Positions 1 through 6,341 of a stretch of DNA of 7,699 bases are shown in pieces (position 1 is the stretch's first letter; each line of letters starts with the position of its first letter). Source of the stretch: Sphaerochaeta sp. (lineage in GTDB: Bacteria > Spirochaetota > Spirochaetia > Sphaerochaetales > Sphaerochaetaceae); the NCBI GenBank assembly GCA_003446545.1, contig DMAO01000266.1:1-7699 (forward strand), given 5' to 3'. Position numbers and translations under genes: made by a program. The notes beneath the pieces were generated by a model, which made no database searches, was not told where the DNA came from, and was given only the letters and a program-made list of their open reading frames with translations.

Positions 1-123
1 GGGGTGGGTATCCTACGCTATGCCACCCTTATAAGAAGTGTCTGGTGGCAACTGTTGGTGGTGAACCTGGTCAGTCTGTTGGCATGTTTTGCAGTGGGCA
101 GCTGGACGGGGGTTCAGGTCTGA
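1..123 (+). CDS. lrgA: LrgA/CidA family membrane protein, C-terminal fragment
   Basis: Partial gene entering from the left edge. Frame 1 is open from base 1 and encodes 40 residues (GVGILRYATLIRS...SWTGVQV) ending at TGA 121-123. The GVGI start followed by a hydrophobic helix (WWQLLVVNLVSLLACFAVGSW) resembles the last membrane segment of the LrgA/CidA holin-like family. Identity is supported mainly by the next gene, lrgB, which begins 31 nt downstream on the same strand; lrgA-lrgB pairs are a standard operon. Family members have been linked to murein hydrolase control, cell lysis and, more recently, small organic acid (pyruvate or glycolate) transport. Which role applies here cannot be told. 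The N-terminal two thirds lie outside the window. Confidence 0.72.
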   Translation, partial: GVGILRYATLIRSVWWQLLVVNLVSLLACFAVGSWTGVQV

Positions 124-154
124 CGCCTACAGGCCCTTTGGAGGGGAAGGCGCA

Positions 155-838
155 ATGCTTGAAGTGCTTAACACTCCCTTGTTCGGGATAACACTCTCCA
201 TCATCGCCTTTAGGATTGGCATCTGGGTCAATCAGAAGATAAGGCACCCTTTGGCCAATCCCCTGCTCATAGCGATGACCCTCATCGTACTTATCCTTGT
301 TGCCTTTGATATCCCCCTTGATCTCTATGAAAAAGGATCGGCCGTCATTACCCTCTTCCTAGCGCCGGTAACAGCGGTCCTAGCCCTTTCCATATATCGG
401 CAGAGGGCATTGCTTAAGAGCTCACTCTTGCCTGTCCTGCTAGGGACCCTGGCAGGTTCTGTAGCATCATTGTTTTCTATCAAATGGACGAGCAACTTGC
501 TTGGTCTTGATCGGGTCTTTCTTGCCTCGCTGCTTTCCAAGTCGGTCACCACCCCCATTGCGATAGCCATTACCGAACAGTTCGGAGGGATTCCTGCCCT
601 GACAGTCGCCTCTACAGTCATCTCAGGTACGTTGGGAAACCTCCTTGCTCCAATGCTTGCCAAAATATTTTTCATAAAGGACCCGGTAGCCCATGGCGTA
701 GGCATAGGCTCGTGCAGTCATGCACTTGGGACCAGCAAGGCTTTGGAGATAGGGGAAGTGGAAGGTGCGATGAGTAGCATCGCCATTAGCTTGTCTGGTG
801 TCTTTACCGTCCTGCTAGCCCCGTTTTTTTTCCTGTAG
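155..838 (+). CDS. lrgB: LrgB family inner-membrane protein
   Basis: 227-residue polytopic membrane protein, close to the usual ~230 aa of LrgB/CidB/YohK proteins. Hydrophobic segments fall around residues 8-25, 35-55, 62-80, 92-108, 120-140, 148-172 and 205-226. Family motifs are clear: SKSVTTPIAI at 128-137 and a GIGSCSHALGTSKALEIGEVEGAMSS-type segment at 183-208, the most conserved part of the family. I chose ATG 155 because GGAGGGGAAGG at 140-150 sits just upstream. The open frame extends back to an ATG at 89, but that part overlaps the lrgA tail, has a hydrophilic composition unlike the family and lacks a clear ribosome binding site. Partner of LrgA; together they are thought to form an export or transport module in the cytoplasmic membrane. 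The substrate is unknown. The family often has Pro where Ser128 stands here. Confidence 0.9.
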   Translation: MLEVLNTPLFGITLSIIAFRIGIWVNQKIRHPLANPLLIAMTLIVLILVAFDIPLDLYEKGSAVITLFLAPVTAVLALSIYRQRALLKSSLLPVLLGTLAGSVASLFSIKWTSNLLGLDRVFLASLLSKSVTTPIAIAITEQFGGIPALTVASTVISGTLGNLLAPMLAKIFFIKDPVAHGVGIGSCSHALGTSKALEIGEVEGAMSSIAISLSGVFTVLLAPFFFL

Positions 839-884
839 GGTAAGGAACCGCCCTATACACTGGGCTATGAAGACTATCCCTTAT

Positions 885-907
885 AGGGGAGTAGCAAGGT
901 CTCCCCT
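885..907 (+). terminator. Weak candidate terminator hairpin after lrgB
   Basis: AGGGGAG (885-891) and CTCCCCT (901-907) form a perfect 7-bp stem with a 9-nt loop, 47 nt after the lrgB stop. The downstream sequence is TGGCATTTGG, with no real U-tract, so intrinsic termination would be weak. It is offered as the best available candidate in the lrgB direction; the rest of 839-948 shows nothing else I can support. Confidence 0.3.
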
Positions 908-948
908 TGGCATTTGGAAATGCAGCATGAACCAAAGACAAACAATCC

Positions 949-1000
949 AAAAAAAAGTGGGATGGAAATCCCGGGCATGACTAGCTCGGGTTCCCATCCT
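949..1000 (-). terminator. Intrinsic terminator of the uxuA-gntR-uxuB operon
   Basis: Read on the minus strand, uxuB ends at 1007 and is followed at once by a strong hairpin. The outer stem pairs 994-999 with 960-965 (GGATGG/CCATCC). After one mismatch, an AA/TT step and a single bulged base, an inner stem of about 7 bp (CCCGGGC with GCTCGGG, including one G-U) closes a 7-nt loop (ATGACTA, about 977-983). The stem is followed, after CAC, by eight T residues (plus-strand A-run 949-956). This is a textbook Rho-independent terminator for minus-strand transcription. Going the other way there is no T-tract (AGAAAGTT), so it should not be efficient for lrgB. Confidence 0.88.
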
Positions 1001-1006
1001 AGAAAG

Positions 1007-2614
1007 TTAGTTGAGATACTTCTCAAGGGTCTTACGTACAGCACCCTTTGAGCTGACCATCTGTGCAAAGTAGGTTTCGACCAGAGAGGCCATGCCATTT
1101 GCATAGAGGTCAACGCCAAAGATGGCTTTGTCGCTGAGAATCGGCTTGAGCCGCTCAGAGAAGGGGCCCTTGTCGCCAAGCTTGAGGGCCTTCACATGGG
1201 GAGTAACATCACCAAGAAGGGGGTCGGGACTTGGGGTAAATGCCTTTCCCTCATCGTCAATGCCCATGAGGTAGCGGATCCAACCGGCAAATACGAGGGG
1301 AATAATCTTGAGATCAGCAACATCAAGCGTATCGTCTGCCATATAGGCCTTGATGGTCTCGCCAAAGCGAATGGCTAGCTTCTGTGACGTATCGGTTGCG
1401 ATGCGCTGGGGGGTGTCTGGCATGAACGGGTTGGGGAACCTCATCGTAAGCACTTCCCTGATGAACTGTTTGGGGTCGAGAATCTTCGGGTCAACTACTA
1501 CAGGCATGCCTTCGGCATACCCGATGGTATGCACCATCTTGTTCAGCAGGGGGTCCTTCATTTCCTCTGAGATGAGTGTGTAGCCGAGCAGGCAACCGAA
1601 GATGGCCAAGGCGGTGTGCAAGGGATTCAGGCAGGTAGTGACTTTCATTCTCTCAACCTTGTTTACCGTATCACGGTCAGTGAAGAATACGCCGGCTTCT
1701 TCCAAGGTAGGCCTGCCGTTGGGAAAGGAGTCTTCGATGACCAGGTACTCGCACTCTTCAGCATTTACGAAGGGGGCGATGTAGGTGTTCTTGTCTGTGA
1801 CTACCAGGGTGGTATCCTCAAATCCGTCCTCCTGAAGCATCTTCTGCACATTGGCATCAGGACGTGGGGTGATCTTATCGATCATGGACCAAGGGAAAGC
1901 TACCGAATGTTCAAGGTATGCGACAAACCCTTTCTCAACCTGGCCATTCTTTTCCCAAGCCTGGGCAATGGTCAGCACTGCGCTGTGCAACTTCTCCCCA
2001 TTGTGAGAACAGTTGTCCATACTTACCAGGGCAAGGTTTTCCTGACCTGCAAGGTAGCGTTCATACACCAAAGCGGTAAGCTTTGAAAGGAACATGGAAG
2101 GCTTTGCAGGCCCATTGGCAAGGTCGGCTACCATAGCGGGATAGAACTCGCCGTTCCCCCCTTTCAGGGAGTACCCTTTCTCGGTGATGGTGAAGCTAAC
2201 CATCTGAAGTGATGCCTTGCAAAAGGTCTCTTTGAAGAAGTTCCACTCCGTTCCAAACTGAGGGTCACACTTGTAGGCAGCCGCTACTGATCCTACGACC
2301 TTCTTTTCGATGGTCCCGTCACTTTTTAGGGTTACCAGGAGAGTGAGGTTGTCGTGTTTTGCATAGATTTCGTCGATAATCTGGTAGTCGAAGCCCTCTC
2401 CGACGATGATGCCGGTATTGGCCTTTTTCTCTTCAAGCAGAGACTGCTGCAGTGCGGCTGGGAAGCCTCGGAAGATGTTTCCTGCCCCAAAGTGAACCCA
2501 GGTTGGGCTCTGCATTGTCTTGGTGATCATCTCTTGACGGTCGAAAGAGGGAAGGGTAAATCCCTTCTCCACCCATGCTTTCTTGTTCTCGATGGCCTGT
2601 GCTGTCAGCTTCAT
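1007..2614 (-). CDS. uxuB: Mannitol dehydrogenase family protein, probable D-fructuronate reductase
   Basis: 535-residue cytoplasmic NAD(P)-dependent polyol/hexonate dehydrogenase of the long-chain mannitol dehydrogenase family. It is expected to interconvert D-fructuronate and D-mannonate. The N-terminal dinucleotide domain (about 38-295) has a GAGNIFRGF loop at 43-51, the SMDNCSHNG segment (198-206, Asn201 matching the active-site Asn of mannitol dehydrogenase) and FPWSMIDKITPRP (240-252). The C-terminal helical domain (about 315-530) carries Lys324, Asn330 and His333 in MKVTTCLNPLHTAL. This fits the family's catalytic Lys...Asn-x-x-His set, although the Lys-Asn spacing is one residue longer than I recall for Pseudomonas mannitol dehydrogenase. 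Substrate assignment rests mostly on being in one operon with uxuA; tagaturonate or mannitol activity is the alternative. The start overlaps the regulator's stop as ATGA (2611-2614), with AAAGGAG 5 nt upstream, suggesting translational coupling. It is longer than E. coli UxuB (about 486 aa). Confidence 0.85.
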   Translation of the reverse strand: MKLTAQAIENKKAWVEKGFTLPSFDRQEMITKTMQSPTWVHFGAGNIFRGFPAALQQSLLEEKKANTGIIVGEGFDYQIIDEIYAKHDNLTLLVTLKSDGTIEKKVVGSVAAAYKCDPQFGTEWNFFKETFCKASLQMVSFTITEKGYSLKGGNGEFYPAMVADLANGPAKPSMFLSKLTALVYERYLAGQENLALVSMDNCSHNGEKLHSAVLTIAQAWEKNGQVEKGFVAYLEHSVAFPWSMIDKITPRPDANVQKMLQEDGFEDTTLVVTDKNTYIAPFVNAEECEYLVIEDSFPNGRPTLEEAGVFFTDRDTVNKVERMKVTTCLNPLHTALAIFGCLLGYTLISEEMKDPLLNKMVHTIGYAEGMPVVVDPKILDPKQFIREVLTMRFPNPFMPDTPQRIATDTSQKLAIRFGETIKAYMADDTLDVADLKIIPLVFAGWIRYLMGIDDEGKAFTPSPDPLLGDVTPHVKALKLGDKGPFSERLKPILSDKAIFGVDLYANGMASLVETYFAQMVSSKGAVRKTLEKYLN

Positions 2615-3336
2615 GATAGCTCCTTTGTATAGGTGTTTCGCAAGTAAAATGGTTGGGAGGGCACTTCTTTCTTGAAATAGTGGGGATAGCGTAAGACCAT
2701 GCCCTCTTTCTCATGCAGGAGTTTGCTCAGATGCATATCCTCGAGGTTGAGAATTTCTTTGAGATCCTTGAAACGAAAGGCTCCCACCATGTTTTGGTGT
2801 TGTTCGATGATATTGTCCAGGACATTTTTCTCAGCAAAAGAGAGGAGTCTGATCCTATGATGGTTGCCCCCCTGGCTCTGGATGAGGTTCCATATCCTGC
2901 TCATATTGATAGCACTGAAGATTACCCCGTGGAAGGCGTTGTCCGCTGCAAGAAAATCGATGAAATTCTCATCCTTCATAGCTTCCTTCTGGAGAAGTAT
3001 GCTCTCTTCCATCAGATGCAGGTGTTCTTCAGTATAGGTATTGAAAAATTTCCGTACTGCTGACTCTTCAAGGCTCTTTCGGAGGAATCGCTCCTCTTCG
3101 ACCTGTTTGAGGTCGATGAGGGAGACGCGGGTTCCTTTTTGGGGAAAGATGTCTACCAGATTGTCAGTGCTAAGTTTCATCAAGGCATCCCTGACGGGGG
3201 ATCGGCTGACCTGCAGCTGCTCACTGAGCAGGCTCAGATTCAGTTCCTCGCCGGGTTTGAATCGCAGTGAAAGGATTGCAGAGCGGAGGGTCTGATAAAT
3301 CTCTTCCGACGCGGTGATTCTGACGATATGTGACAT
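2611..3336 (-). CDS. GntR-family (FadR/FCD subfamily) transcriptional regulator, UxuR-like
   Basis: 241-residue regulator. A winged helix-turn-helix covers about residues 8-72, with the typical GntR stretch LLSEQLQVSRSPVRDALMKL (36-55) and the wing FPQKGTRVSL (64-73). The all-helical FCD effector domain (about 78-215) keeps the family's metal-site pattern: Asp132 and His136 in DNAFH, His180 in EQHQNMV and His202 in EDMHLSKL. I chose ATG 3336: it has AAGGA 6 nt upstream and lies one base after the uxuA stop. The longer open frame back to 3441 would overlap uxuA by about 100 nt and adds a non-homologous-looking N-terminus. Sitting between uxuA and uxuB, it probably represses its own operon through the palindrome at 4454-4469 and responds to a pathway intermediate such as fructuronate, mannonate or KDG. 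The effector is inference. The C-terminal ~25 residues (YPHYFKKEVPSQPFYLRNTY...) extend past the FCD domain. Confidence 0.9.
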   Translation of the reverse strand: MSHIVRITASEEIYQTLRSAILSLRFKPGEELNLSLLSEQLQVSRSPVRDALMKLSTDNLVDIFPQKGTRVSLIDLKQVEEERFLRKSLEESAVRKFFNTYTEEHLHLMEESILLQKEAMKDENFIDFLAADNAFHGVIFSAINMSRIWNLIQSQGGNHHRIRLLSFAEKNVLDNIIEQHQNMVGAFRFKDLKEILNLEDMHLSKLLHEKEGMVLRYPHYFKKEVPSQPFYLRNTYTKELS

Positions 3337-3337
3337 G

Positions 3338-4411
3338 TTATTTCCTTGTTGCGTTCTTCTCGATTGCCTCATACAAACCAAGTATGTAGGAAGCACCGAT
3401 TGCGCGGTCATAGAGCCCATATCCGGGCATTGCCACCTCATCCCAGATCATACGGCCATGGTCAGGACGAACCGGTCCGTCAAAACCTGTCTCATACAAG
3501 GCTTTCACAATTTCATAGAGATCAAAGGAGCCGTCACTGGAAAGGTGAGCCGCCTCTTCAAACACTCCTGGTTCAAAGTGATGCAGGTTTCTTACATGTG
3601 CGAAATGGATTCTACCGGGAAGGGCTCTGATAATGCCGGGAAGGTCATTCTCAGGGTTGGTGCCGAAGGATCCGGCGCAAAAGGTCAGTCCGTTGAATGG
3701 TGCATCGATAGCCTTCATGACCTTGAGGATCTTCTCCTTGCTGGTGATGATGCGTGGGAGGTTGAAGACAGGCCATGCGGGGTCGTCGGGGTGGATGGCC
3801 ATCTTGATGCCGTATTGCTCGCAGGTAGGCTGGATGGCCTTCAAGAAGTAAATGAGGTTGTCAAAGAGCTTGTCCTCATTCACATCCTTATATGCCTCAA
3901 AGAGATCCTTCACCTTTGCAAGGCGCTCAGGTTCCCATCCAGGCATGGCAAAGCCGCCGGAGTTGTTGTTTGTCTGGTTGAAGAAGGTTTCTGGATCGAT
4001 GGTATCAACGACTTTCTGGTCATAGGCGAGTACTGTGGAACCGTCGCTACGCATTTTGGCAAGGTCTGTACGGGTCCAGTCGAAAACAGGCATGAAGTTA
4101 TAGCAGACAGTGGTGATGCCCGCTTTGCCAAGGTTCTCGAGGCTGGTGATGTAGTTTGTGATGTACTTGTCGCGGTCAGGACTGCCGATCTTGATGGAGT
4201 CATGTACGTTGACGCTTTCAATACCGAAAATCTGGAGGTCTGCAGCCTCTACTTCAGCTTTGAGGGCCTGAATTCTGTCCAAAGGCCAAATTTCTCCTGC
4301 TGGGATGTCATAGAGCATCGTGATGACACCCTTCACCCCAGGGATTTGTCTGATCTGCTTAAGGGTAACCGTATCAAAATTTGAGCCGTACCAACGTAAT
4401 GTCATGTTCAT
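3338..4411 (-). CDS. uxuA: D-mannonate dehydratase
   Basis: 357-residue TIM-barrel enzyme that dehydrates D-mannonate to 2-keto-3-deoxy-D-gluconate in the hexuronate (glucuronate) branch, cytoplasmic and Mn2+ dependent. The N-terminus MTLRWYG is typical. The metal ligands described for the Streptococcus suis enzyme (His, Cys, His, Asp) have obvious counterparts: His207 in MAIHPDDP, Cys245 in LTFCAGSFG, His272 in HFAHVRN and Asp317 in RPDHGR. The GYGLYDRAIGASYILGLYEA end (330-349) is also characteristic. The length matches the short form of the family, not the ~394-residue E. coli protein. ATG 4411 is preferred over the Met two codons later because GGAGG (4421-4425) lies 9 nt upstream. It is first gene of the operon, with its own promoter and operator, and its TAA is separated from the regulator ATG by one base. 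UxaC, KDG kinase and aldolase are not in the window. Confidence 0.97.
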   Translation of the reverse strand: MNMTLRWYGSNFDTVTLKQIRQIPGVKGVITMLYDIPAGEIWPLDRIQALKAEVEAADLQIFGIESVNVHDSIKIGSPDRDKYITNYITSLENLGKAGITTVCYNFMPVFDWTRTDLAKMRSDGSTVLAYDQKVVDTIDPETFFNQTNNNSGGFAMPGWEPERLAKVKDLFEAYKDVNEDKLFDNLIYFLKAIQPTCEQYGIKMAIHPDDPAWPVFNLPRIITSKEKILKVMKAIDAPFNGLTFCAGSFGTNPENDLPGIIRALPGRIHFAHVRNLHHFEPGVFEEAAHLSSDGSFDLYEIVKALYETGFDGPVRPDHGRMIWDEVAMPGYGLYDRAIGASYILGLYEAIEKNATRK

Positions 4412-4444
4412 ATGTGGAATCCTCCAAAGTCTTGTTATTAGGCG

Positions 4445-4473
4445 ATTCTAACAAACTAATATATTAGTTGCAA
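4445..4473 (-). promoter_or_regulatory. uxuA operon promoter
   Basis: On the minus strand, TTGCAA (4473-4468, 4/6 to TTGACA) and TAGAAT (4450-4445, 5/6 to TATAAT) are separated by exactly 17 nt. Transcription would start near 4438, giving a short leader of about 27 nt that contains the GGAGG of uxuA. A second, weaker pair (TTGAGG then TATTAG, also 17 nt apart) starts about 10 nt further upstream. The spacer of the better promoter is almost filled by a perfect palindrome, reported separately. Confidence 0.7.
4454..4469. promoter_or_regulatory. Palindromic operator, probably for the operon's GntR regulator
   Basis: AACTAATATATTAGTT is a perfect 16-bp palindrome lying between the -35 and -10 of the uxuA promoter, where a bound repressor would exclude RNA polymerase. 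Size and symmetry suit a dimeric GntR/FCD regulator. The core lacks the GT...AC of the FadR consensus, so the protein-site link is inferred from context: the regulator is encoded in the same operon. Confidence 0.65.
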
Positions 4474-4498
4474 GTACACCTCAACAGCCCTTGTTCTC

Positions 4499-4514
4499 TC
4501 TCATGCATATGAGA
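4499..4514. repeat. Short inverted repeat between the nagB-like gene and uxuA promoter
   Basis: TCTCAT (4499-4504) and ATGAGA (4509-4514) form a perfect 6-bp inverted repeat with a 4-nt spacer, 8 nt beyond the stop of the NagB-like gene and about 26 bp upstream of the uxuA -35. No T-run follows on either strand, so it is a poor terminator. It could be a minor regulatory site or chance. Confidence 0.3.
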
Positions 4515-4522
4515 CGAATTCC

Positions 4523-5269
4523 TTATCGCCTGTCTCCCATGATGAGCATGGAGGAGGGTCTGTCCAAAAGCAGGGTACAATCATCTTTGTATCGGAGCAT
4601 GGCACAGGGTGCAAATACTGAAGTCTGGTCATATATGCACATGGCAACTGAGCGGGCCTTCCTCTGGTCCGGAACAGCACATACAATGGTCTTGGCCTTC
4701 AGTATCTGCTGCACTGACATGGAGATTGCCTGAGTGGGGACTTCTTCTAAGGAGGAGAACCACCCTTCACGTACCTGCTGTTTCCTGTTTCTGTTCTCAA
4801 GGTCCACTACGATATAAGGCTGTTGTGTCCGTATGTCGGCAGGGGGGTCGTTGAATGCAATATGGCCGTTCTCCCCAATAGCCAAGAAAAGCAAATCTAT
4901 GGACTTGTTCTCTATCAGAGAGTTTAGCCTCTGCACTTCGGCCTTGAGATCCTTGCTGTCACCCTGTATGGGGTGGAAAGTCCCGATTTCCTGCACTTTG
5001 TCAAAAAAGTGGATTTGTAGGTAGTTTCTGATGCTTGCCTTATGATTTGTTGTGAGGCCGACATACTCATCAAGATGGAATACTTCGACTTTTTCCCAGG
5101 GAATGGAGGATTCGACCAGATGTTCATACATGATGAACTGGCTAATACCGGAGGAAAGGACTACCACTGCTTCCCCCTTTTTCTCAATCGCTGACTGAAT
5201 TGCCTCTATGCCAAGCTTTGCTGCTTGAAAGCCTAAATCCTGCTTGTTTTCGCAGATTGTTACTCGCAT
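4523..5269 (-). CDS. NagB-family glucosamine-6-phosphate deaminase/isomerase-like protein
   Basis: 248-residue cytoplasmic Rossmann-like enzyme of the glucosamine-6-phosphate isomerase/6-phosphogluconolactonase family. The start MRVTIC is typical of NagB. HLDEYVGL (65-72) carries Asp67, equivalent to the E. coli NagB general base Asp72, followed by the family's H..S (His76, Ser79). The second active-site segment is GENGHIAFNDPP (132-143): His136 matches His143, but the position of Asp141 is Asn134 and that of Glu148 is Asp141. The phosphate-binding loop reads SSGIS (39-43) instead of the usual TGxTP-like sequence. So the fold is clear while the exact substrate is not; a related amino-sugar or sugar phosphate is possible. 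It lies upstream of the uxu operon on the same strand, with a 111-nt gap holding the uxuA promoter, so it is probably separately expressed. ATG 5269 has AAGGA at 5284-5280 (10-nt spacing), buried in a long hairpin. Confidence 0.82.
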   Translation of the reverse strand: MRVTICENKQDLGFQAAKLGIEAIQSAIEKKGEAVVVLSSGISQFIMYEHLVESSIPWEKVEVFHLDEYVGLTTNHKASIRNYLQIHFFDKVQEIGTFHPIQGDSKDLKAEVQRLNSLIENKSIDLLFLAIGENGHIAFNDPPADIRTQQPYIVVDLENRNRKQQVREGWFSSLEEVPTQAISMSVQQILKAKTIVCAVPDQRKARSVAMCIYDQTSVFAPCAMLRYKDDCTLLLDRPSSMLIMGDRR

Positions 5270-5272
5270 TGC

Positions 5273-5327
5273 TACTGTATCCTTATCATGTAAGCAGGCT
5301 TGCCGCTTACATGATAAGGATACAGTA
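5273..5327. repeat. Perfect 23-bp inverted repeat over the ribosome binding site of the NagB-like gene
   Basis: The arms 5273-5295 and 5305-5327 are exact reverse complements over 23 bases, with a 9-base centre AGGCTTGCC in which GGC and GCC could pair further. On the minus-strand transcript the 3' arm ends 3 nt before the ATG at 5269 and contains the only plausible Shine-Dalgarno (AAGGA, 5284-5280), so the folded RNA would hide it. No T-run follows in either direction, which argues against a plain intrinsic terminator. As DNA it could also be a large operator. Function is inferred; the repeat itself is certain. Confidence 0.9.
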
Positions 5328-5350
5328 TTCGTAAATCTTGTGACAGGGGG

Positions 5351-6334
5351 TTAGAGAAAGGCACTTTCGGTTGAAGTCTGGCTTTCATTCCATGCGTTGG
5401 TGTTCAGTTCTATCTGCTTGGAAATGGTGGTGCTGCCCAAGGGGGTGAAGAGCTTGTCCAAGGAAAGGGCTTCCCCCGCTAGGCCGACAATGACGGTGGT
5501 GTATCCTTTTCTGGCTGCCTGGCGGCAGAAGTGGTCAAAAAGAAACCTGAATAGTCCCATACCACGGTACTCTCTCTTATTACCGAAGAAGAGAATTTCA
5601 ACTGTAAACTGTTCTCGTATTTCATAGGAGATGAATCCTGCCAGTTCGCCATCCCTTGTCCGGGCATAGAGGAATTGGGCATCCAGCATGTTTTGGAGTT
5701 TTGGCTCAAGTAGCATCAGCGCATGTCTTTGGATTGCATTTCCCCTCTGCATCTCCTCGAGTAGGGAAGTTTTCAGGGCCAGGATCTCCTCAAGGGGCAG
5801 GTCGTCAGATACGCTGCCGATGATAAAGTCCTCCTGGAGAATGTCATCTGTAAGCTCCTCAGGTTCAAGATCCAATTCAAGCAGTTGTAAGGCACCGTCA
5901 TGTTCCCTATACCAGGTGTATACCTCGTTCTTGAGCTGTTTGTCCTTGAAGGCGAACCACTCCCTTTCTAGGGAGGGTTGCTCTCCAATGACATCTTTGA
6001 ACCGTCTGAACACCCCTTTTCCCGCTTGGAGAGCCTCGATCAGCTTGCCTTTGTAGATGGGGTTACGCACTTGGTTTGCAAACTTCTCCATGACCAGAAA
6101 TCCATCCGATGGTTGCCAGTCTGGGATGTCGATATAGCGCTCATCGTCTGGGATTTTCTCTTCATTTTCGTCTGTTTCCCATTCCAGCATACGCCTTTCC
6201 TGGTCGGAAACGACCTCCCCGGTGCTCAGGTCGAGGTAATATATGTCGCTCTGGTCCTCCATGGCGAATAGAATGGTATCAAGGAGGAATTCTGTAAGCA
6301 AAGGGAGTTGTAGTCGGGGTTTTTCACTGTCCAT
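5351..6334 (-). CDS. UPF0158 domain - GNAT acetyltransferase fusion protein
   Basis: About 327 residues from ATG 6334. In the longer 334-residue numbering from a TTG at 6355, residues 22-155 match the UPF0158 family pattern: LLDTILFAMEDQSDIYYLDLSTGEVV near the start, then an acidic stretch, IPDWQPSDGFLVMEKFANQV, and the signature GKGVFRRFKDVI (112-123) with ...EWFAFKDKQL and VYTWYRE. Residues about 175-315 form a GNAT N-acetyltransferase domain: FLYARTRDGELAGFISYEI (strands 3-4) and the acetyl-CoA loop REYRGMGLFRFL (261-272). Function is unknown; UPF0158 has no established biochemistry that I know of, and the acetyl acceptor cannot be read from sequence. Neither start has a Shine-Dalgarno. 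I prefer ATG 6334 because a TACAAT -10-like element lies 7 nt upstream, compatible with a leaderless mRNA. Divergent from eno; the next gene downstream is the NagB-like gene, 81 nt away across the hairpin. Confidence 0.8.
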   Translation of the reverse strand: MDSEKPRLQLPLLTEFLLDTILFAMEDQSDIYYLDLSTGEVVSDQERRMLEWETDENEEKIPDDERYIDIPDWQPSDGFLVMEKFANQVRNPIYKGKLIEALQAGKGVFRRFKDVIGEQPSLEREWFAFKDKQLKNEVYTWYREHDGALQLLELDLEPEELTDDILQEDFIIGSVSDDLPLEEILALKTSLLEEMQRGNAIQRHALMLLEPKLQNMLDAQFLYARTRDGELAGFISYEIREQFTVEILFFGNKREYRGMGLFRFLFDHFCRQAARKGYTTVIVGLAGEALSLDKLFTPLGSTTISKQIELNTNAWNESQTSTESAFL

Positions 6335-6341
6335 GGTTCGA

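Noticed and set aside
89..154. Upstream ATG 89 as the start of lrgB
   Set aside because: It would overlap lrgA, adds 22 hydrophilic residues not seen in the family and has no good ribosome binding site, whereas ATG 155 has one.
1616..2086. Plus-strand open frames of 156 codons and less inside uxuB
   Set aside because: They are shadows of the well supported uxuB frame and show no domain, ribosome binding site or promoter.
3337..3441. Longer start (3441) for the GntR regulator
   Set aside because: It would overlap the end of uxuA by about 100 nt; ATG 3336 has AAGGA at proper spacing and begins right at the wHTH domain.
3314..4384. Plus-strand 356-codon open frame lying antisense to uxuA
   Set aside because: It is fully overlapped by uxuA, whose product has all metal ligands and family motifs; the antisense translation shows no recognisable domain and is a product of codon bias.
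5273..5327. The long inverted repeat as a Rho-independent terminator, transposon ends or tRNA
   Set aside because: No T-run on either side, no transposase or target-site duplication nearby, and no cloverleaf features; the centre is only 9 nt.
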